In this document: piece after piece, positions 25,901-38,898 of the stretch
Numbering within the stretch: position 1 is the stretch's first letter
How the letters are laid out: each line of letters opens with the position of its first letter
Assembly (NCBI RefSeq): GCF_963675165.1
Contig: NC_087387.1
Coordinates: forward strand, 2,903,501 to 2,967,500
Source: Halichondria panicea
Lineage: Eukaryota; Porifera; Demospongiae; Suberitida; Halichondriidae
DNA length: 64,000 nt
Reading direction: 5' to 3'
Made by a program: the position numbers and the translations under genes
The notes under the pieces: generated by a model
The model's input: the letters and a program-made list of their open reading frames with translations, nothing else
Database searches by the model: none
Told to the model about the DNA's origin: nothing

Positions 25901-27374
25901 CGATCCTAGTGAGATATATGCACTGGATGTCAAAGAGTACACTGATGTTATGAAAGAAATTGAAATGGTGAGTGCATGTGCAGGTATGACTATGGAATGT
26001 TACTGTATGTGGCTGCATGCATGTGCTTTGCGCTTGCTTGCATGGAATTAAGCGGGACATAGTTAAGAGTAAACTACTTGGTGTAACAGCTTATGATTGA
26101 GTATGCCATGATTTTCCTATGTAAACTGTTACACTTCTTAAACCTGAGGCGTGTAGGCGGCCACGGATTATATAGTAGTCCGTTTGTTTGTCTGTGTACT
26201 CCGAGTCTGCTCACCTGCATGGCTACCGGAGCTGCTGTGCTTCGTTTATTAAAGCTTTGTTGTCGAATAAAAGCGAGAAATCTTATCTTGCATGTTAGTG
26301 CCCAAGGTCAACCAACTGGCCAGCAGGAGTCTATCCATAGACCCAGAGGAGGTTGGACACTCGTCATTATTTCGCGCTCAGTCCTATGACAATTATTGAA
26401 TTTCTTTGGGTTAAGGTGAAACTGTAAAAGCTGATTAGTGTTACTGTTACTGTATAGTGCAAGAGGTGGAGAGCACCAAAGAGAGAGATTAATAGTGGTC
26501 CAATCTTCTCCATAACCCTTACTTGTTATGCGAAAAATTGGGAAAGTGTCGAAAAATTCGTCATACTTTTCATTATGTGTATAAGCATCCGTCTGGAACC
26601 TTTTAGCAGGGCGACTAAATATACTCCTATATATATGCCTCTTCTGGCTATAATTGTTGTGTCTCTCTCTGAGTAACGGTGGAGCATCAGGTGCGCTTTT
26701 TTTGTAACTATTTCATTGAGCGCACGTGATAAAAGCTGATGGTGGATGACGCATGTCCAGCCTCCTCTGCTATAGACCCCTGCTGACATTGCTAAATTCT
26801 CGGTCCTAAAAATGAGTTGTTAAGCAACATAAAATTAAGCTTATCAGCCTATGATTTGTGGTGTTCTTATAGTACAAGTCACCTATATACACCACTATAT
26901 ACCTTGGCTATCAGTGGTTTGAGCCCTGCATGTAAATATTCTTAGCTGGGCATGTAGGTATTCCCGGGGAATTCCTACAACTTCCCTAGATAGCCATGAT
27001 GTTATGATACACATCATGTGTGCTGAATCTATATACGTACATATACATGTTACTTGATTGTAACATTGCAACTATTCCCATTTAATCTTGCTTGCTCATA
27101 ATACTCCAACCCAACCCATACACCCTACCACCAATATTGGTACTGTCACTGATGTGATTTGTCTGATCAGGCATGCATGTTTTGACAAAATGTTTCATTC
27201 CGTGTATTTCAGGTGAAAGCCAACTTTGAGGCAGGCATGGTGTGGGGAGAAAGTCAAATGGACAGAGGAAGTAACTCATCCTATGACCCGTGTGCCAAGC
27301 CTGGCTGCACTCCATTCCCCTCCTGTTGTACCACTAATTCTTTTATTGAACCAGACATGAGTTTACATGTATGA
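19921..27374 (+). CDS. Arylsulfatase (ARSA/GALNS-like), tandem copy 2, 11 exons
   Basis: Exons: 19921-20031, 21769-21973, 23481-23620, 23679-23760, 23816-23932, 24029-24236, 24912-25050, 25419-25532, 25588-25691, 25808-25967 and 27213-27374. Splice sites and phases match copy 1. The reading frame is intact for about 513 residues. The formylglycine motif CSPSR (Cys about 76), GKWHLG, HTHHPQF and FFTSDNG are conserved. Exon 4 keeps five cysteines (MCPCLVC...APCFDKC); their spacing fits the paired cysteines of human ARSA, whereas copy 1 has lost two. The N-terminus differs by one residue and small substitutions. It should be a functional lysosomal or secreted sulfatase acting beside copy 1; differences in substrate are not predictable from sequence. 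Confidence 0.93.
20608..20942. mobile_element. Possible inverted-repeat element, ACCCCGTGC ends
   Basis: TTACCCCGTGC near the left edge is matched by GCACGGGGTGA near the right. The arms are short and the interior has a GT-rich stretch (about 20655-20695). No target duplication could be fixed. It lies in intron 1 of sulfatase copy 2. Confidence 0.4.
21083..21519. mobile_element. 437-bp inverted-repeat element, 9-bp target duplication
   Basis: The ends are TAGTCTCAT and ATGAGACTC, with inverted arms of about 55 bp that include ACCGTCTGAGCACTTTAGTC. GGGTGGAAT is duplicated at 21074-21082 and 21520-21528. The matching place in sulfatase copy 1 (near 8710) keeps the left flank, GGGAGCCTAGGG, without the element. 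No coding capacity is seen. Confidence 0.88.
22160..22369. mobile_element. 210-bp MITE, CCGTATAGC family
   Basis: It starts TACCGTATAGCTGGTAATTT and ends in the near-inverse. The whole sequence is the reverse complement of a copy at 57403-57612, with few differences. TA at both edges suggests a TA target. It is rich in CGTGG/CCACG motifs inside AT-rich DNA. It lies in intron 2 of sulfatase copy 2. Confidence 0.88.
25190..25386. mobile_element. Degenerate MITE related to 36508-36917
   Basis: It shares ACCAAACATATGCGAACTT and GCTCATTCGCAAA blocks with the outer element at 36508-36917 and has TACCGAATG and ATACTGTA-like edges. It lies in intron 7 of sulfatase copy 2. The ends are decayed. Confidence 0.6.
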
Positions 27375-28333
27375 CTATATACAAGCGGAACGTCTTCTTG
27401 ACATGAGATCTATAGTATAAGCTCACCTATATGAAGTGTATGCATTGTATCGAGTTTAATTAGTTTTAGTAGCAAAAATTAATGTTACAGTTTTCGTAGC
27501 TGTCTGTTCACATGTTTATTGTGTTTTTTAACCCAACCATACATATAACAGATGATTATTGAAAAGCTTCCACCGAAATATGCATTTACTGCATCAAATA
27601 ATATCGTCCAGACTCTAGATCTGTGTGGTTTCTTGGTGAAATTTAGCTACTCGCTAATAAAATGCGTCTCTTCCCAAGCAGGCAAGCAACATTTCAACTG
27701 CATGCCAGCAGCAACTGAATGTTTGACAACTGCATGACCACAGCTGTGTCAGCCTAATTACCAGGCGGATTTTTTCTTTTAATTGGCCTGGAGAGTGGGG
27801 ATGAGGCTTGACCACAACTATCTAGTATGGGTTCAGTATATACTGCAAAAATGCTGCGATTATAGGAATTAAATACTTTACATAACAGCTTTGTTGCAAA
27901 TAAGACTACCAGTTCAGTCGTTCGCGTATACATATATATCTAGGATGACAGTGAGGTAACGTATACGAATTTAAAACTCAGTCTAATGGTTTTAATTTAC
28001 GGGTCTCTGTGCTGCATGGTATATACAGTACTACTACATGTAAACCGTATATATAGCGCGTAATTTTTGTTAGTGAAAATTTTCGTACGAACTATACACA
28101 TTTAAATTCAGTATTTTAATTTTTGTACAGCTCAGGATAGTAACGTTGAACCTATTGTGCCAGAAAATGTTTGCAGTTTTTTTTATTTTTGTACATGTAG
28201 ATCTAGGTGCTTCCACCATACGAATAATAACCCTATATTTGTTCATTGTTGAGATTGTTCTAGATCTTTGAAGTAGATACATGCATGCACCCTGCATGTC
28301 CATTGGTATTATCTATCCACCCGCCTGCGTAGC

Positions 28334-29351
28334 CCGGTGTCATAAAATTTTGGTCCCCCCCCCGGGCCTAGAATTTTAAAATTTTGGGCCCCCCGGGCCT
28401 AGAAAACTGTTAACATTCTAGGCCCCCCACTGTGAGATTAGGCCCCCCTCTTCTGCTAGAAGGAAGTCAAAGAGATATAAAAATAATATGGTAAGGTTAG
28501 CTCTATTACATGTAGTTGACAAAGCATCAAAGAGACTGCATGCATGCAAAGACTCTGTATCAAAGTAGCAAAAATGTTTGCATTATTATTCTATCATGGA
28601 ATTCAAAGTGAAGGAAGATTTACCTTTCAAGTTACTCATGCTTTACCTATAAGGGTTAAATGCTTTGATGCAGCTCTGCAATGTTGGATCTTCCTGTAAG
28701 ACAATCGATGTTGTTGCATAGCTATCGCCATATTTGCAACTTCGTGCTTACTTTCTCAGCCAAATTTCAGGACAAAAAAGTATAAAACACACAATTTCAG
28801 TGCAAAGACAACAATTCATATCTTCCTCCATGTTTTCCTATACATAGAAGATGCAAATTGTTGTGGGGATACTCCAATAGCATCACTGGCTCAGCTCTCA
28901 AGTAATGTGGAATCACAGATAGAAGTCAAGAGAGAAACTGTTGTATCATGGTGGAATCACAATAGCAGTTTCCTTTCGGGACAAGGGTAATCTTGGACAG
29001 TCCTGACCAATTCGGGACAGCTGGCACCTATGTGCTTCGTGCTGCATGAGGCCTGATTCATAGAATGACATGGTGCAGTGTGATGGCTGTGAGACCAGTG
29101 GTATACTATACTACTGTACATGCATGAAATGTGTGTGTGTGAGGAGAGCTGCATTCAGTAACTGGCACTGCATAGACTGTGAAGACCATGAAGACTGCAT
29201 TGGTGTATTTTGAGAATGCACTGTCACATAATGTTACCGCTGTTGCGCTGTTAATGGGGGGCCTAAAATTTTAAGAGGGGGCCTAAAATGTTAAAATTCT
29301 AGGCCCGGGGGGGCCCAATCTCATGGGGGGCCTAAAATTTTATGACACCGG
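28334..29351. mobile_element. 1018-bp inverted-repeat element, CCGGTGTCATAAAATTTT ends
   Basis: Long inverted arms run from CCGGTGTCATAAAATTTTGG, with runs of C/G and GGGCCTAG blocks, to the matching right end TTTTATGACACCGG. The interior has no convincing ORF. The flanks compare with CCACCTGTGTGGTACAAAAG at the paralogous site near 17080 in copy 1, which lacks the element. No clear target duplication is seen. Its CCGGTGTCA tips match those of the Ginger-like element at 38899-43806. Confidence 0.85.
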
Positions 29352-29780
29352 TACAAACAATATGATAATGACCGTATGGCTAATTGAAGCCTTTGAAAGA
29401 GTTAGGGAGGCTTGAGGTAATACTGAAAATGGATTGTTCTTTAAAAATGAGTATTGGTTATCTATCCACCCACCTGTGGTAAAGCCTTATGATAATGACT
29501 AATTGCCAAGCCTTTGAAACGGTTGTACTAGACTGTTTGTTGAAGCTATATCTACTGAAAATGAATTGTTACCGCCTGTTATTGGTTTCTCTATCCACCC
29601 ACCTGTGGTATTGTTAAGCCTTTGAAAGAGTTGGGGAGGCCCTGTAAGGTCGTCACTTTGTTATTCTCTCTCAGTGTTGCAATTTTTTGTGGAAATCCAT
29701 TATAGATCTACTGCGCATGCGCAAATCATTCTATAAATTCTCGGGCAACTCTGACACTAACAGGAAAAACTAAATCTAAG

Positions 29781-32700
29781 ATGAGTATTTTTGCAACTTT
29801 TTGGGTGATTCTTTTGTCTATAGCTACTTCTGTTGTAGCCATTCCACAAAGTGATTTCTATTCATTTGGAACTACTGCTGGAGATAGTTCAGTACCAAGA
29901 GGAGATGACAACTCATCCCCAATTGTATCTCTAACTATCATCGCTTTTCCGTACTATGGACAATTTCACAACCAACTTTATGTGAGTGCATCTTTATACA
30001 CAGTGTGGATTGAAGCTAGTGGCTTAGCAGCTTTAATATGGAGCATAATCTGTAAGTGGATTATTTAAAATACATGTTGCTATTATTGTGAGTGAATTAC
30101 CTTTTTGTTTTTCACAACACATGCAGGTGAATACCAATGGACACATCACATTTTTTTCTCCTTCTGGTGCATTTATACCAGCGCCATTTCCTCTTGCAGA
30201 TAACCTTCAGCTTATCACTCCCTACTGGGTTGACTTAGATACTCGAAACCCTCTAAGTGGTCTAGTATGGTATCGCATTGCTACTGATTCAACAACTCTA
30301 AGGAGAGCTGCAACTGACATTCAAAGAGCATTTCCAAACCAACGTCCATTCACTCCGGCGTGGTTGCTTGTTGCAACATGGGACCATGTTGGGAGATATA
30401 ATTACGAAGTTGATGTGGTACGTAAGTTTCTTGTTACCAGTACAGCAGGTATAATTATTTTGTGGGTATTCACTTTCGGGGATTTAATTTTTGTTGACTA
30501 TCGGCCTACAATATTTGCGTTTGCAGTACATGTCTAATCAGCGAAAAACGGGAAAGTTTATATCCTCGAAATAATAATACCCGCTATAGTTATTGCCCAA
30601 CTAGAGTGCAACATGCCATATAATGCACTGGAGCAACATAATCCAGTGCAATACCGTACTCTACCGAGATTACGCCCACCCTAATTGCATGCTACAAAGC
30701 AGCTACAGTTAATTTCGAAAACAGTAGTTTTGTCTCAAAATTAAGCCCACCCAGGTGTTTACCTCGAAATTAATTAAGCCCACTCATTAAGAAACTATTC
30801 TTCTCTATCTGCGTCTGAGGCCTGCCAGCTCTTGAAATACAATGAATACATCAACATACAACAATGGTAAATGCATAGGTAAAGTAGCTACCGTAAAACC
30901 TCTATTTAAGGCGACCCTCTAAATATGCAACACTTGGACATTTCGCCCATATAGCACCATATAAATTCATTTTTTGTGTACATTAAAACTCTACTTTCGC
31001 AAAACGTAATTATTTAAAAGTGTCGACTTAAATCGAGGTCTTACGGTAGGTATAAAGAGTCAAGATTCTGCATCAGAAGGTTGTTCCTTGTCACTGTCAG
31101 AGCCTTCAACAGAGATTCAGAGAAGATTGTCCTTGTCTCTTATACTTGCTAATAGGATCTAGCTATATATTCAGAGCTAACCAGCGTACACAATAAACTG
31201 CTAAACATTTTCTGGCAACTTGCTCCACTGACAAATGCATCACTTCCTGGTGGGCGTATTTTCGAGGCAAATTAGCCTATGCAGGAACTTTCACTCAAAA
31301 GTGGGGGTGGGCGTAATTTCGGACGTGGGCGTAATCTCGGTAGAGTACGGTATATGGCATGTTGCACGAGGGCGCCTGCAATAACTAACTTGTTGCCCAA
31401 TGACGTTAAACTTGTCTAACTGGTCATATAAGTCGTAATAAAAGACATGTGTTTTGAAGGAATTTAGTGAATTCCATAGTAAATTTTTAGGTTTTCTTAC
31501 CACTTCAAGTAGTTAGCCTATAAAAGGGACCAAATGAGTTATTCGGTGGGATGGTGGGCATAAGTCCCAAATGGATATCTCTTAAAGAAATCTACTGCAT
31601 TTACACACAGTGCAAGTGCATATAATCCAGTGCAATATATGGTTGCCATGGTAGTGATGCAACATGCCATATACTGAGCACTGGATTGCTTTGATCTGCC
31701 CACTCACTGGACAGCAAGCTATTATACTTTTGTTTTGATACTGCAGAGAAGCACTTTTCAATGTGTTTTGGCAACTGATGGTCAGTCAACTTTCGTAATA
31801 TTCTTGTATGCTGATGGAGGGATTGAGTGGGACTTTCCCGGTCAAGTGGGTCTGAATGCTGGTGATGGAATTCGGTTCTTTAGCCATCCTGACTCATTTT
31901 CTTCACGACTCACTAACATTCACACTACAAGCAACGTAGGGATTCCTGGAGTTTGGATATTTAAAGTGGACGGAGAAGAAGTTGTGCCTGCCGGATGCTT
32001 AAATGAAAACAATAGTGAGCTATTTAATTGTATAGTATAGTTATACATGTGGCAGATCTATATATAGGATTCTTGAAAGGGGGGTTCTAGAATAATTACA
32101 ACCCGCGTCCCATTTTTAGCGACACTCATGTAATTAAACATTTTATCAAGTAGCCTAGTATTTGTATCTGTCTAGGACTATATAATTATATCTAGCTTGA
32201 CTAGGCTAGCCATGGCTACTAATTTACTTGCAATAATATTTGACATTTTTCTTGCAGTTCCAATCACTCTTACTCCCCGGTATGGCCATCTTTTTGGCGG
32301 TACCCCGGTTATTGTTACGGGGCCCTGTTTCTCAGTGAATGACTCTATTCGGTGTATGTTTGGGAGTACAGAGCAATCTGCTATAAAATTCATCAGTGAA
32401 GAATCAGTTCTCTGTGTTTCTCCACTTTTGACTAAAATAGGTTCAACCAGATTCACTCTGATTATCAAACAAAAAGATAAAGATGACGAAATAATCTTTG
32501 AGTCCACTTTCCTTGCTGGTTAGTGCTATATAATTATTGTATGCATGTTATGTTAATGTGAATACACACGCAGTGTCTCCGGACCGTGCTCATGTTGTGA
32601 ACGTAACTACTCCTTCGCTTATGGTAAAGGCTAATATTGATGCAAAAATACAATGGACTCCTGAAGATATTATTCCAACCTATATACCGGAAAGTTTCAG

Positions 32701-35700
32701 CCGCTCAGTTGATGTTAATGTATTGATGTTCTATCAGAATTACAAGCAAGATAAAGACTCAAATTGGCAAGTAGACTGGACACCTGTAGAGGAGGGTTTA
32801 GAGAAAATACCTTTATCATCTGGTGAAACGATCTTCAAGTTTCCTAAGGTGACTTCTGACTGTATACTGCCTCTGCACGACAGAGCTTCATTTGTTACAT
32901 CTTCAATATGCCCAATCATAATCAAAGTTTCTGTCAGCGAATCAAGTAGGAATTCTGAGCTGCTCCTGCCTTCGAATATTGGTGTATGGTCTGGTGTGTA
33001 TTACCTTAACAATGAGAATAGACATCTAAGTGTAGAGTGTAGCGATTGGGATACTAAGGAAATGAAGTCGCTTGTATCAGGACCGAATCTCTTGAATATG
33101 GTAGCAGCTTGCCCCCCAACGGAATTATTAGCAAGAAATGACCGAGACTATCAAATCGAAGAAATGACTTCCCTTTTCAGGAAAACCAATTTCAATCAAA
33201 CCTTTATGGAATTTTTTCATTCCGGGATTGAATGTTGCTATCGGCAGTCGACGTGAGTCATGTTATAGTTAAGCTATAGTATTTTTGCATTATACAGCAC
33301 GTACATGCAGGGCTACGCCGGAAGGATTTGGGCAGCAATGTTGCTACAAATCTGATGGTAATCTTATTACAGGAGAGTCTGCTGGAGGAAGTGTGGACAT
33401 TATGTCACCGAATGTTGACTACAACAGACATATATCTGACGATGTAGTGCCTTACGTTACTTGCTGTCAAGCTGTTAATGCGAGGTGCAACAAGTACTAT
33501 CAATGGAGGCCTTCTGGCAACGAAACACAATACGCCTTACCTGTACCTGGTAAGCATTACATTCATCGTCATACAGTGACTGTACAATTATTACAAAACT
33601 TACAGAACCAATGCATGCATATAGAATATATGCATGCACATTCATAATTATGTACCCCTGCATACATTAATTTTGTTTGCTAATTACATTACCCATGTTT
33701 GTAGCTTGTATCTATGGTGACCCTCATATTGTTACACTTGATGGGCTCAAGTATACATTCAATGGGAAAGGAGAATTCACTCTGATCGAAACTCTTGATG
33801 ACTCCTTCACTTTACAAGGAAGAATGGATACAATCCTAGACCCGGACAACAACCCAACACCAGGCACTGTGTTTACTGCACTCGTTGCTAGACAGCATCA
33901 GACTAGCACCACTGTACAGTTTGACCTTCGACCAACGGGAATTAGAGTTCAACTGAATGGCAACACGCTCAACTTTGAAGACTTGCCACAAATTGCTACA
34001 GACTACGTAACAATCGCTGATAATGGAAATAGCTCTGTTAGTGCTTTCTTTAGTGAAGGAGTTAAGATGGAGCTCAAAACCGAGAACGGTATTATCTCTG
34101 TGATGCTAATCACACTACCAAACTCTCTAAATGGAATGACTCGTGGGTTAATGGGAAATTTCAATGGGGATAAAAGTGATGATCTGATTCCAAAATCTGA
34201 GACAGAGTCAATTTCTACCAATTTATCGATTGAGAACATCCACCAACTGTTTGGCGTCACTTGTAAGCAATATAACATAATTATAGTGCTAATACATTAA
34301 TTGTGCTTATATAATTATGCACATGCTCTGGCACACACATATAGGGATACTACGGTCTCAGAATGAGAGCTATTTCACATACATGCCAGGTCAGAGTTTT
34401 TCAGCCTTTTCTGATCCCTCATTTGTCCCCATGTTTCAACCAAGTTTTGACAACATTGAGCTGGAAGAGCAAGCCAGAAATGTGTGTGGAGATGATGAGT
34501 TTTGTCTGTTTGACATTGCTGCCACAAAGAATGTCGACATAGGAATGGCTACCATGCAAGGTGGAGAACAATTTAATGAGATATTGGAAATGGCTACACC
34601 AAGTAAGTGGGTGATCAATTGTCAAATGTGTGCATGATGTCACTTTTTTCGACAGTTGTGTGTGATCCTTCATGTGTGAGTGGTGCTTGCGTACAAAATA
34701 ACACTTGCAGTTGTAGTGAAGGATATGAAGGCGACATCTGTGACACTGCAGGTGATGTTCACTTACTCACATTTATGCATGCATGTACAAATGTTAGATG
34801 GTCAAGTGCAGGCGGACCCAATGAACTAATCTGTTTGCCGTTTAGACCTATTACGCTGCCCTTGTATACCCCACTGACATCACTATAGCTAGCCTTATTG
34901 TGGTCATAATTTTTTATATAATACTTATCAAAACGTTAGTGCTAGGAAACGGTATCTAAACGGTGATACTACATGTATTATGAGTATGATATGATGCACT
35001 GTATATGAATTATAGACGCTGTGTCTTCAACATGATTAGGTTTGATTTCTATCTAATAATGTACCGATTATAGAGAGTAAAGCTTGCACTTTTTACAGTG
35101 GTGCTTGGCTGTGATGTTAACGTTTGTGAAAACAACGGAACTTGTACGAGGCATGTACGAACCTTCACCTGTAATTGTTCTGATGGGTTTATTGGTGCTT
35201 TCTGTCAAGAAAGAGGTAGTTGTTTCACTAGAATATTGCATTAATTTAACTCTGGTCAATGAACTTAAAGATTACACAGTGGAGCAAATGTTTTGAATAG
35301 TGCATGTGTTTGTTGGGACAAGATATTGATGCGGGTAGTTCTGCCTTAATTGACAATGTAATTCTAAACATAGCTAGATTCCGTTTAATTATATTAATGT
35401 ACGCTATAGTTTGCTATTCGTGTATGCTTGGTCTCAAAGCACTATTTTCTTATCAGTACAATAGGGGAATTTAATAATAATGAAATTCCCCTATTGTGTA
35501 GAACCAGAGTTTGGTATTTCACTGGTTAACAGCAGTCCTCGAGTTACTGATGGAGCTGTCACTATCGACTTCACTACGAACAGGCCTATCAGCTTTGCAC
35601 AGTGTTTCCTCACTGGGCAGACACGTCGAAACTGTATGTCTTTTATAGCTTTGAACTGTTAAAGCGTACACACAATTTAATTCACTAAGCTGTTGTGTAT

Positions 35701-37130
35701 AGGCTTTGTAATTCTCTATAATTATACATCGCTACCCCCTCCTGCACATTCAGGTGCTATGTCACAGTGTTGATCTGTGCATGCAAATACCATTTTGTCG
35801 GTGGAATTTGAAAAACTACCTTGGCATAATTTATAGCATACACATACGCGCACATTATTATTACACAGGTGGTACTTCAGGCCGGGTGGAGTACAAAAAC
35901 TTACTTCCTGGGTCGTATGTATTCAGAATTTCAGCAAGATCACTTTCAGGAGAAAGAGCTGTTCTTCGAAGAACTGTACATATTGGTTAGTTGTATAGTA
36001 TACTTATCTTTATAGGTACAATTATGTACTAACCAACTTGTCGTCAGCACTTCCAAAATTTACTTTCGGTTAGGTCGAATAGTGCTTACAACATACCCTT
36101 AACCATCAGTTAACATTTGTCCAGTACTGTAGTTTATTATAGAATGATTCTTTTTTAAGGTGAAAGTGGTGATACTGATTTCTGTGCTGTTCATTTGATT
36201 AATGAGGGGATAGTGGTTGACAAGACATCAGTATCTCTGTTCTTCCAAAGTACCAGTGCTGTGGATTACAACCGTTGCCGACTGAAGGGCAATAACACTG
36301 ACACGGAACTATCACGTTGTAAGCAAATAATTATTAGTGAATGTTGTTTCTCGTTTTGGAATGGCAAACAAGGTTGTACGTATAGAGGTGGATTGCCTTT
36401 TATCAATTGAGAGGTTGCCTTTAATTGTAGTGTCAGTAATCTTCTTCTGATTTAGCCTGACCTGACCAATATATCACAGTTGCCAGTTTCAGAGTGACCA
36501 GTATATATACCGTATTACTATTGGGGTGAAAAATATTTGCGAATGAGCCAAATCAGCAAAAAATTTACCTTTTGTGACTTAACTATTGCGTGCTGGCAAG
36601 GATTGTGTGTACCGTATAGCGGATACATATTTCAAGAGTATAAATTTTCGCGGAAATGCCTTTAGAAAGGTTTTTGCAGATTTAATTTTCGTGGAATAGC
36701 ACCTTTTTGCAGCATGCATGCATGCAATATTAAATTCACCGTTGTAAATGTTTGCGGTACATGCCTATAATCCGCGAAAACCACGAACGTTTATACCCTT
36801 GAAATACACCCGCTATACGGTATTGTCCATACTAATTTAGGTTTTGAAAATTGATCACCATCGATCGCTAAGTTCGCATATGTTTGATACTCGCAAAACA
36901 TTCTTAGTAATACGGTACATAGAGGGGCTATAGCATAGTCATTAAAGTGGATGGTTCAAAAAAATGTTAAGTAAAATAACTATTATTTATATTCATCATG
37001 ACATTTCCTTAACACAGGTAGAAGTCCTGTTCGTTATCATAATCTGGCTCTTGGAAATTATCGATTTCAAGTAATTCCTGTTGGCTGTAGTAAAGAGAAA
37101 AGACTCTCTGTCAGGCTTGAGATTATTTAA
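29781..37130 (+). CDS. Secreted NIDO-IPT-AMOP-VWD-EGF protein, 14 exons
   Basis: Exons: 29781-29981, 30127-30417, 31747-32014, 32258-32518, 32574-33252, 33311-33549, 33705-34262, 34345-34602, 34656-34751, 35099-35215, 35502-35633, 35869-35985, 36160-36318 and 37018-37130. Every junction keeps frame; TAA ends at 37130; about 1160 residues. After a signal peptide (MSIFATFWVILLSIATSVVA) come a NIDO domain (FPYYGQFHNQLYVNTNGHITF start, ATDG core), an IPT/TIG-like domain (exon 4), a cysteine-rich AMOP domain (CPPTELLARND, then CCYR...QQCCYK), a VWD domain starting IYGDPHIVTLDGLKYTFNG, two EGF modules, and two C-terminal Cys-bearing modules ending in LxxGxYxFxV. The order recalls Drosophila Mesh and vertebrate SUSD2/MUC4-type proteins, but no Sushi domain or membrane segment is seen, so secretion is likely. 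Intron 2 and intron 13 hold transposons. Confidence 0.88.
30652..31352. mobile_element. 701-bp inverted-repeat element at a TA site
   Basis: TACCGTACTCTACCGAGATT at the left end is repeated in inverse at the right end, and the match continues through ACGCCCAC. TA at both tips suggests a TA duplication. Next to it lie copies of TGCAACATGCCATATA (about 30608 direct, 31352 inverse, 31669 direct), so it may sit inside an older element. It is in intron 2 of the NIDO gene. One-ended relatives lie at 54849-55040 and 56440-56755. Confidence 0.8.
36508..36917. mobile_element. Outer MITE with a nested MITE
   Basis: The edges are TACCGTATTACTA and TAGTAATACGGTA. The interior is interrupted by the independent element 36610-36822. 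It is related to the copy at 25190-25386. It lies in intron 13 of the NIDO gene. Confidence 0.8.
36610..36822. mobile_element. 213-bp MITE, CCGTATAGC family, nested in another MITE
   Basis: It starts TACCGTATAGCGG and ends CCGCTATACGGTA. Subterminal inverted blocks TTTCAAGAGTATAAA and TTTATACCCTTGAAA extend the arms. TA on each side fits a TA target in the outer element. Confidence 0.85.
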
Positions 37131-38696
37131 AGGGGACAGAGTGGAAAGAACATTGAATTTAAACTATAAACATTAATTGTAGATCTAGCTATATATACTG
37201 TGACGTATACTTGTTAGTATAGTTGCTATTATTATTAAATCAGACTACAGTGTAATTTAATTAATAGTCTTGCTTGTGCAGACATGCAGTGTATTAAACT
37301 TGTTGCAACATGCACACTTACGTGTCTTTGTACAGTTTTGAGTTTGCTTTAGCTGTGATTCTATCATCATGTACAGTGGAATTGAATCTCTATAGTTATG
37401 ACAGACAGCAAAGCCATGCATTGCCATGATTGGGGAAGAACCTTTCAGCTGTTAGAGGTTTTGATTGCCAAAATATTGGACCTGAGCATGGAGTTGATCA
37501 CAATAAATTATCAACAATGACAATGAAGCTGCATGCCCTTTCAATCAATTCCTGATTAAACAATTTTCCTTACTTGTCTGGTAGCATGCATACAATAATA
37601 ATAATTATTGCATGACTATATAATTACTGATGGAGCCTCCGAGTAACGGACATGTCAAGTTGGTGCAGGAGGTTTTGTCCTTTATTTAGAGTTTTATATT
37701 GGGAGGTTTACCATTATAAGGTGTATACATAATTATATAAGGTATATATAGTATTATACATACCTTAATTTTATGACTTCAAGTACACAATGTGATGTAG
37801 ATCTGTATATTAATATATAAACGAACAATAATGCGTTACAGATACTTCATGCAGATGCACATGACTGAATGAGTGTTGCAAGCTGCGCTGCATATGCTAA
37901 TGCCTCTCGCCATGTTTTACTTTCGTTCAAGAGTGTTATCAAAGAGATAATAGTTTGCTTTGTATATAGTTAACAAAAGGCATAGTCTGTATTCTGTACG
38001 AATAGTAAGAGAGAATTTAAGCACTGAAAATAGTATCTATGACAAGCAGTCTGTAAAAAAAAAAAGAGTGTATGTACGATTATCTATATAATAATAATTA
38101 TTATAGTATACGTATATACATGTACAGACCAGGTGTATTCGTACAACAATAAATAATGTAGTAATTCAAAGTTCCAATGTTTCGAGGGAGAGGGTCTGCG
38201 AGTCCATTGTGCCCATCACTGAGGCTGCATTTCCACGCTGTACTGCGACCGACAGCCTTTGCAGTAAGTAATGGGAGGACTAATAATAATATATAACTTA
38301 ACTGAGAAGAAAAGACGTACTGTATATACATGCATCTATTTATTCGGGGTTCAAGTGCATATTAAATGGGATATTGTTCAGCAGTATCTTAGATTAGTAT
38401 TGCAGTATATCTAATAGTCACAGCAGTCCTCTTGCAGATTAAACGATCTCTGTGAGAGTGGGGGAGAAAGGGAACAATGGGATGAGAGCGGGGAACAACG
38501 GGGAGAGGGGAAGCATGGGGGGAGAGTTGGAAACAACAAGGGAGAGTGAAGAAGCATCTGATAGATAGATCAAATGAAAATGCTTGCCATGCATGCAGAC
38601 ATCTAATAACTATATACCCACTGCATGCTCCATTAAAACTAAAACATTAGACGATATACCCAGCCACTTAAGATCCTGAGAGGAAAAGAAATTGAC
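37131..38696. other. Intergenic, no gene seen
   Basis: This AT-rich DNA lies downstream of the NIDO gene. It contains a purine-rich stretch of GGGGAGAG and GGAACAA repeats (about 38455-38560) and a poly-A/AT run near 38055-38105. A minus-strand open frame at 38101-38331 shows no family resemblance and is not called. Confidence 0.45.
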
Positions 38697-38898
38697 TACC
38701 GTATAGCGGACAATTTTCGCTATTTGGCTCCAACCTTCAGCAGAAATTGTTCATGGGTTCAAATATTCCCGTTCAATGCCAGGAAACTACACCAACCAAT
38801 AGCTTTGCATGTGCATGGGAGTTTATCTCTTTTCACGTTAACTGCTCTGCCCTCGAAAAATGCGCATCACGGTCGAACATTCCCCACTATATACGGTA
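38697..38898. mobile_element. 202-bp MITE, CCGTATAGC family, abutting the Ginger-like element
   Basis: The left end is TACCGTATAGCGGACAATTT and the right end is TATATACGGTA. The right tip ends exactly one base before the CCGGTGTCA tip of the next element, so one inserted at the edge of the other. Confidence 0.75.

Larger units (their letters stand above)
19860..29620. repeat. Segmental duplication, copy 2 (sulfatase unit)
   Basis: This is the direct-orientation partner of 8132-17200. It carries its own insertions: a 437-bp element in intron 1, a 210-bp MITE in intron 2, and a 1018-bp element in the 3' flank. The copy 1 insertions (LINE fragment, 780-bp element, minisatellite) are absent. Confidence 0.8.
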
